Of a stretch of DNA of 64,000 nucleotides, positions 56,758 through 64,000 are shown one piece after another. The stretch is from positions 620,001-684,000 of the forward strand of contig JAHBSZ010000002.1 of assembly GCA_019638845.1 (NCBI GenBank), given 5' to 3'. The first letter of the stretch is position 1. Each line of letters starts with the position of its first letter. This DNA is from Salinibacterium sp. (lineage in GTDB: Bacteria; Actinomycetota; Actinomycetes; Actinomycetales; Microbacteriaceae). Below the pieces are notes generated by a model. That model made no database searches. It was given only the letters and a program-made list of their open reading frames with translations, and was not told the DNA's origin. Both the position numbers and the translations under genes were made by a program.

Positions 56758-58413
56758 CTAGCGATCGAGCGGCACTTCCACGATTGTCGAACCCACGGAT
56801 GCCGTAAGCGCCTGGTCGAGTTGGCCCCGAGTGTCGACGCGGATGTACGACCAGCCATAGGCCGCAGCGAGCTGCTCTACTGACACCTCCTGTGCGGTCA
56901 GCATCACACGATCAAAGGTGTCACCCGCCGTTGCCGCGACTTCCAACCCGTCGAAAATCGTGCCGCCGTGATCATTGCCCACGATGACCTGAATGCGTGG
57001 TCGGGCCTCCCCTGCGCCGAAGAGCAACGCACCCACGTCGTGCAGAAGGGCTAGGTCGCCGAGCAGCACGCGCGTGGTACCTGTGGAGTCGCCGGCCTGA
57101 GACGCAAGAGCGATTCCGATGGCCGTAGAGATGGTGCCATCGATTCCGGCGAGACCGCGGTTTGCGTGCACCCGGATCTTCTTCCCCGTGACGGTACGGT
57201 CAAGTTCGCGAATGAGCCGGGATGCCCCCAGCACGAGCCGATCATGCGGCCACGTCGCCCGCCACACCGCCTCAGCCAATGCCTTTCGAGTCACGGGAGC
57301 CCGAACAGCCGCCAGCTCTGCCTTCGCGTGCTCCCCCGCTGGGGCATCAGGATCGGGTGCGACGTCGTCGGACTGCAGCAGTGCGCGAGACGCGGCGACC
57401 CAGCGACCCGGCCACTCGCGCGGTCCCGGTTCACCGGTGACCACTACGTCGTCTACGAAAGTGACGACCCGGTGGCCAGGGTTGTAATCCTCGGCGGTGG
57501 CGCCGCGCACGACGATTGTCTCAACTCCGGCGCGCTGAATCAGCGCAGGAATCTCGCGACTCAGGGTCGGATGACCGAAGACGATCACCCGCTCGACAGC
57601 ACCGCCGAATTCGGGATCGTTCACCAGCTCGCGGTAGGCAACGACGAGTTGGGGGCCGAAGCGCGCGCCGCTCGCGACCTCCGCGATGAGCGGCACGCCG
57701 AGCTCGCGCGCGACCTCCTCGGCACGTTCGCCGGCTCCGGTGCCCGCCACGACGATGGTGTGCGGTGCCGCAGAAATCGTGACACCGCTAGGCCGCCCGA
57801 GCCCATCGAGGTCTTGGGGCTCCTCAGGCTCGATTCGCTCGACCGACTCGATCCGCGTGACCGCCGCAGAAAGGGGCTCTCGGAATGCAAGGTTCAGGTG
57901 CACCGGCCCGCCAGAGGTGCCGGCGAATGCATCTCGCGCGAGCTCGGCAGCGGACTCCCGCTCGCCGTCTTCCCCCGTGGGTGCGCCGACATCCCACGTG
58001 CGCTGCACGGCCACGCCGAAGATCCCGGGTTGTTCGGTCGTCTGGTTCGAGCCGATGCGGCGCAACTCGTCCGGTCGATCAGCGCTGAGCACGATGAGCG
58101 GAACGCGGGAATGGTAGGCCTCAAGCACTGCCGGATGAAGGTTGGCAACGGCGGTGCCCGAGGTGGTGATCAGCAGGACGGGCCGGTCGGTCTCGACGGC
58201 GAGGCCGAGCGCGAGGAATCCGGACACCCGTTCGTCGATGCGCACATGGAGCCTGAGCGATCCGAGACGCTCGAATTCGGCGGCAGCGAGGGCAAGTGCC
58301 TGCGAGCGTGATCCGGGGCTCAGTACCGCGTCGCGTACGCCAAGCCGAATGAACTCCTCCAACAGTGCCACCGAGAAGTCGGTGGCTGGAGAATCAGTCT
58401 TTGGTCGGGTCAT
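56758..58413 (-). CDS. menD: 2-succinyl-5-enolpyruvyl-6-hydroxy-3-cyclohexene-1-carboxylate synthase
   Basis: A thiamine-diphosphate enzyme of 551 residues that joins isochorismate and 2-oxoglutarate. MenD motifs: [37 protein letters not shown] with the ThDP Glu, [20 protein letters not shown], and near the end [13 protein letters not shown]. The ATG at 58413, overlapping the upstream small membrane gene by 20 bp, begins [20 protein letters not shown]; the longer frame to 58515 is low-complexity and lies within the upstream gene. Length matches the family. Confidence 0.95.
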   Translation of the reverse strand: MTRPKTDSPATDFSVALLEEFIRLGVRDAVLSPGSRSQALALAAAEFERLGSLRLHVRIDERVSGFLALGLAVETDRPVLLITTSGTAVANLHPAVLEAYHSRVPLIVLSADRPDELRRIGSNQTTEQPGIFGVAVQRTWDVGAPTGEDGERESAAELARDAFAGTSGGPVHLNLAFREPLSAAVTRIESVERIEPEEPQDLDGLGRPSGVTISAAPHTIVVAGTGAGERAEEVARELGVPLIAEVASGARFGPQLVVAYRELVNDPEFGGAVERVIVFGHPTLSREIPALIQRAGVETIVVRGATAEDYNPGHRVVTFVDDVVVTGEPGPREWPGRWVAASRALLQSDDVAPDPDAPAGEHAKAELAAVRAPVTRKALAEAVWRATWPHDRLVLGASRLIRELDRTVTGKKIRVHANRGLAGIDGTISTAIGIALASQAGDSTGTTRVLLGDLALLHDVGALLFGAGEARPRIQVIVGNDHGGTIFDGLEVAATAGDTFDRVMLTAQEVSVEQLAAAYGWSYIRVDTRGQLDQALTASVGSTIVEVPLDR

Positions 58414-58723
58414 CGTCGAGGTCGGCGAGCTCCTGCTCGAGACGCCGGATGCGCTCGTCTTGCTCTTCGTCCCGGCGGAGGTTGGCCAGGAAGGTCGGGT
58501 CGTCGTCGGGTGCAACGGCTCGGCGCACGCCCCCGCCGTCGAAACGCGCTTTTCCGAAGATGAACCACAGCAGCGCGCCGACTATCGGAAGCACGATCAC
58601 GAACGCCCAGGCAAGTTTTGGGAAGGCCCTTACTCGCGCACGGTTAGTGAGGGCGAGGTCCACGAACGCGAAGACGTAGAGCCCCACTACGACGAGGGGA
58701 ACGATCACGAACAGGCGGGTCAT
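58394..58723 (-). CDS. PLDc_N-type small membrane protein
   Basis: The 109-residue protein has two hydrophobic helices ([20 protein letters not shown] and [20 protein letters not shown]), the pattern of the PLD N-terminal membrane module, then an acidic coiled-coil-like tail ([20 protein letters not shown]). It lacks any HKD catalytic domain. Its stop overlaps the start of menD by 20 bp, so the two are coupled. Function is unknown. Confidence 0.82.
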   Translation of the reverse strand: MTRLFVIVPLVVVGLYVFAFVDLALTNRARVRAFPKLAWAFVIVLPIVGALLWFIFGKARFDGGGVRRAVAPDDDPTFLANLRRDEEQDERIRRLEQELADLDDDPTKD

Positions 58724-58777
58724 GGCCTAATTGTAGGCACCCATCCTGCGCACAGCCCGCGTGCCTACACTGGACCC

Positions 58778-59011
58778 GTGAAACCTTGGGTCACCTACAG
58801 CCTCGTGCGCATCGGAATCTTTGCCGCAGTATTCGCGATTCTCATGCTCGCGAATGTCACCTGGTGGCTCTCCGCTATCATCGCCGCCACCATCGGTCTG
58901 TGCGTCGGCTACATATTCTTCGGCAAGCTGCGCAATGCGGTCGCCCTCGATATCGTGCAACGTCGAGCCCGGCCCGCAGGCGACGTCGATACTGCCGCCG
59001 AAGACGTCTAG
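58778..59011 (+). CDS. DUF4229 small membrane protein
   Basis: The 77-residue protein starts at a GTG and reads KPWVTYSLVRIGIFAAVFAI with a second helix WWLSAIIAATIGLCVGYIFF, the pattern of DUF4229, a family known from actinobacteria. The C-terminal tail (AVALDIVQRRARPAGDVDTA) is charged. It is located between menD and menA genes in many actinobacteria, from memory, but no role is known. Divergent from the small PLDc_N-type gene and convergent with menA. Confidence 0.8.
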   Translation: MKPWVTYSLVRIGIFAAVFAILMLANVTWWLSAIIAATIGLCVGYIFFGKLRNAVALDIVQRRARPAGDVDTAAEDV

Positions 59012-59024
59012 CTCGTCACGCCAC

Positions 59025-60029
59025 CTAGAACGCGATAGCCCAGCCGAGCCCGAGGCCGAAGAGAAGCGCCGTGAGCGTGGTGAGTCGGAGCGCGACAATG
59101 AGTTCACCGGGGGTCTTGGCGCTCAACACAATCCCGACGGCAGGAACTGCCGCGAGCAGTGCGAAGTACACCAGGTAGGCATTCTCGAAGAGAAGCGTGA
59201 AGAAGACGAGGATGCCGAAGGGTGCTAACAACAGCACCCCGTAAGCGATGCGCGACGGGAGGTCTCCGATGAGCACCGTGAGGGTGCGCTTGCCGGCGAG
59301 CTTGTCTTGTGCACGATCGCGGATGTTGTTCACGACGAGAACCGCGCAGGCGATGAGCCCGATCGCAACCCCCGCGAGCCACGACTCGGTGGGGATGTCG
59401 CCCGAAAGCGCGAACGTCGTCCCAACCGTCGCGACAAGGCCGAAGAACAGAAAAACAAAGACTTCGCCGAGTCCGTAGTAACCGTACGGTTTCTTGCCCC
59501 CGGTGTAGAAGTAGGCCGCCGCGATGGCGACTGCCCCCACAGCGATGAGCCACCAATACTCGGTGCGGTACACGATGACGAGACCGGCAACCGCGGCGAG
59601 CGCGAAGAATACGAACGCGACGATAAGCACTGTGCGCGGTCGAACTGCACCAGACGCGGTCAGGCGAGCGGGACCAACGCGGTGCTTGTCGGTTCCCCGC
59701 ACTCCGTCGGAATAGTCGTTGGCAAAGTTCACGCCGACCTGCAGGAAAAGCGCAACGGCCAGGCACAGCAGGGCCCGCAGCCAGTGCCAGCCGATGTCTT
59801 CGGGCACGTGGGTGTGCAGGTACGCGACGCTCGTGCCGAGCGCGACAGGGGCAATGGCCAGCGGGAGGGTCTGCAGGCGGGCCGCGCCGATCCAACCCCC
59901 GAGCGTCGCTGTCGGTAGTGGGGCCGCGCCGGGCGGACGACCACCCGGCCTGCCGCTCTTCTTCGCCGGCGCTTTCTTGGGGGCCGGTACGGTTTTCGGG
60001 TCGATGCGCTGCTGCCTCGGAGTTGCCAC
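59025..60029 (-). CDS. menA: 1,4-dihydroxy-2-naphthoate polyprenyltransferase
   Basis: A 334-residue membrane prenyltransferase that joins the polyprenyl chain to dihydroxynaphthoate. After a basic, Pro/Lys-rich N-terminus (~35 residues) come WIGAARLQTLPLAIAPVALG and the first Asp motif NFANDYSDGVRGTD; the second motif reads NNIRDRAQDKLAGKRT. About eight hydrophobic helices follow. The GTG start is at 60029. It is nine bases after the menE stop, so menE and menA form one leftward unit. Confidence 0.95.
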   Translation of the reverse strand: MATPRQQRIDPKTVPAPKKAPAKKSGRPGGRPPGAAPLPTATLGGWIGAARLQTLPLAIAPVALGTSVAYLHTHVPEDIGWHWLRALLCLAVALFLQVGVNFANDYSDGVRGTDKHRVGPARLTASGAVRPRTVLIVAFVFFALAAVAGLVIVYRTEYWWLIAVGAVAIAAAYFYTGGKKPYGYYGLGEVFVFLFFGLVATVGTTFALSGDIPTESWLAGVAIGLIACAVLVVNNIRDRAQDKLAGKRTLTVLIGDLPSRIAYGVLLLAPFGILVFFTLLFENAYLVYFALLAAVPAVGIVLSAKTPGELIVALRLTTLTALLFGLGLGWAIAF

Positions 60030-60038
60030 GGCGAGAGT

Positions 60039-61136
60039 CTACTGGCGCACCATCGCGGCAATGCTGAGCCGGTCGGGTTTCCCCGAAGCCAGCATCGGGA
60101 TGCTCGCCACGACGACAACCCGTGAGGGCACCGCCGCGCGGCCCACGACGGAGCTAACAGCCGCCCTGACGTCGTCGAGCCCCACGGCCACCTCGGTCAC
60201 GACGACGGGAGTCTCCCCCCATTCCGGATGAGACGTCGCGACCACCACGGCTCCGGAGAGTCCGGGCATCCCGCGCACCACGGCCTCAACCTCGGCGAGT
60301 GAGACCTTCACGCCGCCGGAGACGATCACGTCGTCAACACGGCCCGTGACCTTCAGGATTCCGTCGACGAGTTGGCCCGTGTCATCCGTTCGGTACCACC
60401 GCTTGCCATCGTGCTCGACGAAAGCTTCCGCCGTCCGTTCGGGGTCATCGAGGTATCCGACCGCGAGCATGCTGCCCGCAAGCTCGACCCGGCCATCCAC
60501 GAGCTGTGCTTCGCAGTTGCCGATGGGAACGCCATCCCAGACGCATCCCCCAGAGGTTTCGCTCGACCCGTAGGTGCGAGTGATGGTGAGGCCGAGTTCG
60601 AGTGCCCGAGCGGCGAGGGCTACGGGCATGGCCTGCCCGCCGACGAGTATTCGGTCGAGGCGCAGGAGCGGGTCGAGCTCATCCAACTCGAGTAGCCGGG
60701 AGAGTTGTGCGGGAACGAGAGACGTGTAGCGCACGGGGTGACGACGCAACGATTCGATGAAACGGCTCGCGTCGAACCCGTGCTCGTCGACAATGGCGTC
60801 GGATTCACTCGCCATCGCACGGACGACGACGTTGATCCCCGCGATGTAGTGCAGGGGCAGTGCGAGGGCCCAATCCCCCGGTCCTCCGAGCGCAGATTCG
60901 GCAGCCGCAGCGCTCGACAGCAGCGCATCGGCACTCAAGGCCACCCGCTTCGGGTGGGAGGTCGAACCGCTGGTCTCGATGACGACCGCCACCCGCTGTT
61001 CGACGGAATCAGGGAGGTTCGTGGGTGTTCCCTCGTACGGAAACACTGCGGGCCCGTCGCCGGTGAGCGCCGCTCGAAGTGCGTGCGTCACCGCAACCGG
61101 GTCGCGCGAGTCGACGACGCGCAGTTCCCGGCTCAT
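60039..61136 (-). CDS. menE: o-succinylbenzoate-CoA ligase
   Basis: An adenylate-forming enzyme of 365 residues that activates o-succinylbenzoate with ATP and CoA. ANL motifs seen: VIETSGSTSHPKRVALSADA (P-loop), TRTYGSSETSGGCVWDG, WYRTDDTGQL, GRVDDVIVSGG and the C-terminal catalytic Lys in LASGKPDRL. It is shorter than typical MenE (~450-490 residues), with a reduced N-terminal part; the same compact form is common in actinobacteria. It lies between menB and menA, in the same direction. Confidence 0.93.
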   Translation of the reverse strand: MSRELRVVDSRDPVAVTHALRAALTGDGPAVFPYEGTPTNLPDSVEQRVAVVIETSGSTSHPKRVALSADALLSSAAAAESALGGPGDWALALPLHYIAGINVVVRAMASESDAIVDEHGFDASRFIESLRRHPVRYTSLVPAQLSRLLELDELDPLLRLDRILVGGQAMPVALAARALELGLTITRTYGSSETSGGCVWDGVPIGNCEAQLVDGRVELAGSMLAVGYLDDPERTAEAFVEHDGKRWYRTDDTGQLVDGILKVTGRVDDVIVSGGVKVSLAEVEAVVRGMPGLSGAVVVATSHPEWGETPVVVTEVAVGLDDVRAAVSSVVGRAAVPSRVVVVASIPMLASGKPDRLSIAAMVRQ

Positions 61137-61159
61137 GGTCGCCGCATGGGGTGAGGCAC

Positions 61160-62053
61160 TTAGTACTGCCAGGGGTACGGTCCCCAGTCGGGAGCGCGTT
61201 TCTCGAGGAAGGCGTCGCGACCCTCGACCGCTTCATCGGTGCCGTACGCGAGCCGCGTCGCCTCGCCCGCGAAAACCTGCTGGCCGACCAACCCGTCGTC
61301 GACGGCATTGAACGCGAATTTGAGCATGCGAATCGCGGTGGGCGACTTTCCGAGGATCTCCTCGGCCCATTCATAAGCGACCTTCTCGAGGTCGGCATGG
61401 GGAACCGCGGCGTTGATCGCTCCCGTATCGAGAGCGCGTTGCGCGTCGTACTCTCGGGCGAGGAAGAACACCTCACGAGCGAACTTCTGGCCGACCTGGC
61501 GCGCGAAGTAGGCGCTGCCGTAGCCAGCGTCGAAGGAGCCCACGTCGGCATCCGTCTGCTTGAACTTGCCGTGCTCGAGCGAGGCGATGGAGAGATCGCA
61601 CACGACATGCAGCGAATGGCCGCCGCCTGCCGCCCAGCCGGGGATCACCGCAATGACCACCTTGGGCATAAAGCGAATGAGCCGCTGCACCTCGAGAATG
61701 TGCAGACGGCCGACCCCCGCGCTCGACGAGCGCTCGTCGTACTGGTACCCGTCTCGTCCGCGAATTCGCTGGTCACCGCCCGAGCAGAATGCCCAGCCGC
61801 CGTCCTTCTCGCTCGGGCCATTGCCCGTCAGCAGTACGACGCCGACCTTGGGGTTCTGGCGCGCGTGGTCGAGAGCGCGGTACAGCTCATCAACGGTGTG
61901 CGGGCGGAACGCGTTGCGTACCTCTGGGCGGTCGAACGCGATTCGGGCGACCCGCCCCGACGTATCGAGGTGATAGGTGATATCGGTTAGCCCAGTGAAA
62001 CCCTCGACCTCACGCCAGAGATCCGCGTCGAACAGTTCCGAGACATGAGCCAT
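61160..62053 (-). CDS. menB: 1,4-dihydroxy-2-naphthoyl-CoA synthase
   Basis: A crotonase-fold enzyme of 297 residues: ITYHLDTSGRVARIAFDRPE, RNAFRPHTVDELYRAL, GGWAFCSGGDQRIRGRDGYQ (oxyanion hole and MenB loop), GWAAGGGHSLHVVCDLSIAS and the C-terminal RAPDWGPYPWQY that ends in Tyr as in other MenB. It closes the second ring of the naphthoquinone. It starts the menB-menE-menA leftward set; 23 bp separate it from menE. Confidence 0.96.
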   Translation of the reverse strand: MAHVSELFDADLWREVEGFTGLTDITYHLDTSGRVARIAFDRPEVRNAFRPHTVDELYRALDHARQNPKVGVVLLTGNGPSEKDGGWAFCSGGDQRIRGRDGYQYDERSSSAGVGRLHILEVQRLIRFMPKVVIAVIPGWAAGGGHSLHVVCDLSIASLEHGKFKQTDADVGSFDAGYGSAYFARQVGQKFAREVFFLAREYDAQRALDTGAINAAVPHADLEKVAYEWAEEILGKSPTAIRMLKFAFNAVDDGLVGQQVFAGEATRLAYGTDEAVEGRDAFLEKRAPDWGPYPWQY

Positions 62054-62066
62054 ACCGCAAGCCTAG

Positions 62067-62504
62067 CTAGCCGGTCTGGAAGCCGGAGAGGAACCGCAGC
62101 ACGACGAGCAGCAGGAACGGGTTAGCAAGCACGGCCACGCTCGCGGCGAGGATCGCCCACAGCCGACCTCTGCCCACAACCGCCGCGATGACACCCACCG
62201 TCACCGCGAGAACCGAGAGCCCGATAGCGACGTAGCCGAGCACTGTACCCGTCGGGTAGTCACCGGCGGTAGCGATCACAATCGCCGAAATGTGCACGCC
62301 AACCGTCGCGAGTGCGAGCAGCACGGAGGTGGTGAGCAGCGCCAGAGTGGGGCGTCTCGGTTCCGGCTCGTCCACGACGAGATCGTCCGCGTCCTCGGGC
62401 GGCTCGGACTCGGGTTCAGGTTCGATTGGTGTGACGAAAATGGGTACCACTTTGAGTGGTACTCGTTCAACCTCACCCATCGTGGTGTCGTCGGGACTGG
62501 TCAC
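62067..62504 (-). CDS. Small membrane protein of unknown function
   Basis: I do not recognise this 145-residue protein. Its first ~50 residues are acidic and proline-rich (PIEPEPESEPPEDADDLVVD), followed by three hydrophobic segments at ~54-78, ~88-108 and ~115-140. Start is a GTG with GGGTGA just upstream. It lies 13 bp before the menB start on the same strand and is divergent from menC, so it could be the first gene of the menB transcript. It resembles DUF4190-type membrane proteins in layout only. Confidence 0.72.
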   Translation of the reverse strand: MTSPDDTTMGEVERVPLKVVPIFVTPIEPEPESEPPEDADDLVVDEPEPRRPTLALLTTSVLLALATVGVHISAIVIATAGDYPTGTVLGYVAIGLSVLAVTVGVIAAVVGRGRLWAILAASVAVLANPFLLLVVLRFLSGFQTG

Positions 62505-62532
62505 CGAATCACCCTAACGCCACACTGGTCAC

Positions 62533-63507
62533 ATGCTCCCTCCGCTCACGGACGTCCTCGGCTCGGCCCGTGTCGTGGCGCTCCCGCTCGTGTCACGGTT
62601 CCGTGGGGTGTACGTGCGTGAAGCGGTCCTGCTGAAGGGACCGTCGGGGTGGACCGAGTTCTCCCCGTTCGCCGAGTACGACGACATCGAGGCAAGCGCT
62701 TGGCTCGCTGGGGCGATCGACTTCGGCTGGGGCATCCTGCCGCCGTTGTTGCGCAGCGAGGTTGCCGTCAACGCAACCTTGCCCGCGGTCGGGCCGTCGG
62801 ACGTCGCGGACATCCTCGACAGGTTCCCTGGATGCCGCACCGTGAAGGTCAAGGTCGCCGACCCCGGCCACACCTTGGCCGACGACGTGGCACGCGTCAC
62901 CGCAGCGCGCGCGTACCTCGGAGCGTCGGGCCGCATCCGCGTCGACGCGAACGGCGCCTGGACACTCGACGAGGCGGAACGAGCAATTCACGCCCTCGCG
63001 CCATATGACCTCGAGTACGTGGAACAGCCCTGCGCGAGCGTCCACGAGCTCGCTGAGCTGCGTGAACGCGTTGCATACATGGGAATTCCGATCGCCGCCG
63101 ACGAGAGCGTGCGCAAGGCGAGTGACCCGCTGGCTGTCGTCAGGGCCGGTGCCGCCGACCTCTTGGTGATCAAGGCACAACCGCTCGGCGGCATCACCGC
63201 AGCGCTCGCGATCGTTGCGGAAGCAGGCCTGCCGGTGGTGGTGTCAAGCGCTCTGGATACCTCCGTCGGAATCTCCATGGGGCTGCATCTCGCCGCGGCG
63301 ATCGCAGAACTTGATTACGACTGCGGGCTGGCGACCGCGTCGCTGTTCGCTCACGACGTGACGACCGAGCCGCTCGTGCCGATCGACGGGCGCCTTCCCG
63401 TTCGGCGGGTCACCCCAGACTCGAACTTGCTCGGCGAGCACGCGGCATCCCCCGAGCGCGCCGCGTGGTGGCTTGATCGCCTAGCCCGGTGCTATGAGCT
63501 CCTCTAA
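62533..63507 (+). CDS. menC: o-succinylbenzoate synthase
   Basis: A 324-residue enolase-superfamily enzyme that dehydrates SHCHC to o-succinylbenzoate. The Lys pair KVKVADPG, metal ligand Asp in RIRVDANGAWTL, Glu in YVEQPCASV, Asp in AADESV and catalytic Lys in LLVIKAQPLGG are all present. Start at ATG 62533, 28 bp from the divergent membrane-protein gene. The MenH and MenI genes needed to complete the pathway are not in the window. Confidence 0.95.
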   Translation: MLPPLTDVLGSARVVALPLVSRFRGVYVREAVLLKGPSGWTEFSPFAEYDDIEASAWLAGAIDFGWGILPPLLRSEVAVNATLPAVGPSDVADILDRFPGCRTVKVKVADPGHTLADDVARVTAARAYLGASGRIRVDANGAWTLDEAERAIHALAPYDLEYVEQPCASVHELAELRERVAYMGIPIAADESVRKASDPLAVVRAGAADLLVIKAQPLGGITAALAIVAEAGLPVVVSSALDTSVGISMGLHLAAAIAELDYDCGLATASLFAHDVTTEPLVPIDGRLPVRRVTPDSNLLGEHAASPERAAWWLDRLARCYELL

Positions 63508-63514
63508 GCCGGAC

Positions 63515-64000
63515 TTACAGTCCCGAGTACGCGTGTAGCCCCTTGAAGAAGAGATTCACGATCGTGAAGTTGAAGACCACCGCGCTGAAGCCAATAATCG
63601 CCAGCCACGCGGAGCGTGATCCGCGCCAGCCGCGCGTCGCGCGTGCGTGGATATAGCCGGCGAACAGGGTCCAGATGATGAAGGTCCAGACCTCCTTGGT
63701 GTCCCAACCCCAGTAGCGGCCCCACGCGCGCTCGGCCCACACCGCGCCAGCGATGAGGGTGAACGTCCACAGCACGAAACCCACCACGAGCATGCGGTAG
63801 GCCATGTTCTCGAGCTTGTCTGCCCCGGGAAGCGTGTCGAGGAATCGCAGGCCAGCCGCCTTGCCTGCCGCACGGCGGGCCTGCAAGAGCTGAACTATCG
63901 AGAGCGCGGCGCCAAGCGCGAAGAAGCCGGTGCCGAGAGAGGCGACGAAGACATGGATGACGAGCCACGCCGACTGCAGTGCGGGCGGCAGCGGCACGAC
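63515..64000 (-). CDS. ccsB: CcsB/ResC-type cytochrome c assembly protein (5' end outside the window)
   Basis: Only the C-terminal ~161 residues are present and the frame is open to the right edge. The haem-handling WWD-like motif WGRYWGWDTKEVWTFIIW is present, with GYIHARATRGWRG after it and a final helix ending NFTIVNLFFKGLHAYSGL, as in CcsB proteins of system II cytochrome c biogenesis. About four hydrophobic helices are visible. It works with a CcsA/ResB-type partner, which should lie upstream, outside the window. Its stop is seven bases from that of the convergent menC. Confidence 0.94.
   Translation of the reverse strand, partial: VVPLPPALQSAWLVIHVFVASLGTGFFALGAALSIVQLLQARRAAGKAAGLRFLDTLPGADKLENMAYRMLVVGFVLWTFTLIAGAVWAERAWGRYWGWDTKEVWTFIIWTLFAGYIHARATRGWRGSRSAWLAIIGFSAVVFNFTIVNLFFKGLHAYSGL

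Noticed and set aside
57166-58311. 381-codon open frame on the plus strand
   Set aside because: It is antisense to menD and has the residue bias of a shadow frame.
1-64000. CRISPR arrays, insertion sequences, prophage genes and attachment sites
   Set aside because: No regularly spaced repeats, transposase, integrase or phage structural genes were recognised in any part of the window.

Overview
The window is GC-rich, gene-dense DNA from a high-GC Gram-positive bacterium. The menaquinone cluster (menF, menD, menA, menE, menB, menC and menG), an FprA-type ferredoxin reductase, a CcsB-type cytochrome c assembly gene, a DUF4229 protein, many GTG starts and many lipobox lipoproteins all point to an actinobacterium. 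A member of the Microbacteriaceae is my best guess, but this is inference. No rRNA, CRISPR array, prophage or insertion sequence was seen. One tRNA (tRNA-Tyr, GTA anticodon) is present.

Layout. 1-1.6 kb: the end of a RimK-like ligase fused to a TrkA-C domain, and a GntR regulator. 1.6-12.6 kb: a mannoside-use locus. It holds a six-hairpin glycoside hydrolase, a sugar ABC importer without its own ATPase, a decayed PfkB sugar-kinase start, mannose-6-phosphate isomerase, a GH2 beta-mannosidase and a LacI regulator. Two matching near-palindromic operators mark its promoters. 12.7-16.7 kb: nucleoside lipoprotein, adenosine deaminase and nucleoside phosphorylase, then a FetB-like membrane protein and a small unknown protein. 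16.8-19.2 kb: a DUF2202 protein behind a CsoR-like operator, then divergent Lrp regulator and alanine dehydrogenase.

19.2-42.4 kb is a large accessory catabolic island. Its left arm, read leftward, encodes an omega-aminotransferase, an ATP-NAD-kinase-like protein, two divergent P-protein-like PLP subunits and a proline racemase-family enzyme. Divergent from it are an aldehyde dehydrogenase, an IclR regulator and an Old Yellow Enzyme. A second leftward operon has a two-domain VOC protein, an amino-acid ABC importer, a giant fused FAD/[2Fe-2S]/FAD dehydrogenase, a DapA-family lyase and a small [2Fe-2S] protein. Divergent from that are two SDRs and a lambda-crystallin-type dehydrogenase; then come a MoaF-like protein, a DAO-family oxidase and a cupin. 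Parts fit D-hydroxyproline catabolism: racemase/epimerase, D-hydroxyproline dehydrogenase, DapA-type deaminase and semialdehyde dehydrogenase. The P-protein-like pair, with no glycine-cleavage partners beside it but next to an omega-transaminase and an aldehyde dehydrogenase, does not fit and is the best candidate for an undescribed pathway. The two divergent promoters of the island share short sequence words, which suggests common control, perhaps by the IclR protein.

42.4-45.2 kb: proton-translocating NAD(P) transhydrogenase (three subunits). 45.4-51.3 kb: beta-lactamase-like lipoprotein, tRNA-Tyr, LacI regulator, transglycosylase-like lipoprotein, YajQ, cardiolipin synthase and a TPR-like protein. 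51.5-63.5 kb: ferredoxin reductase, polyprenyl synthetase and the menaquinone genes, interspersed with PPK2 and small membrane proteins. The window ends inside ccsB.
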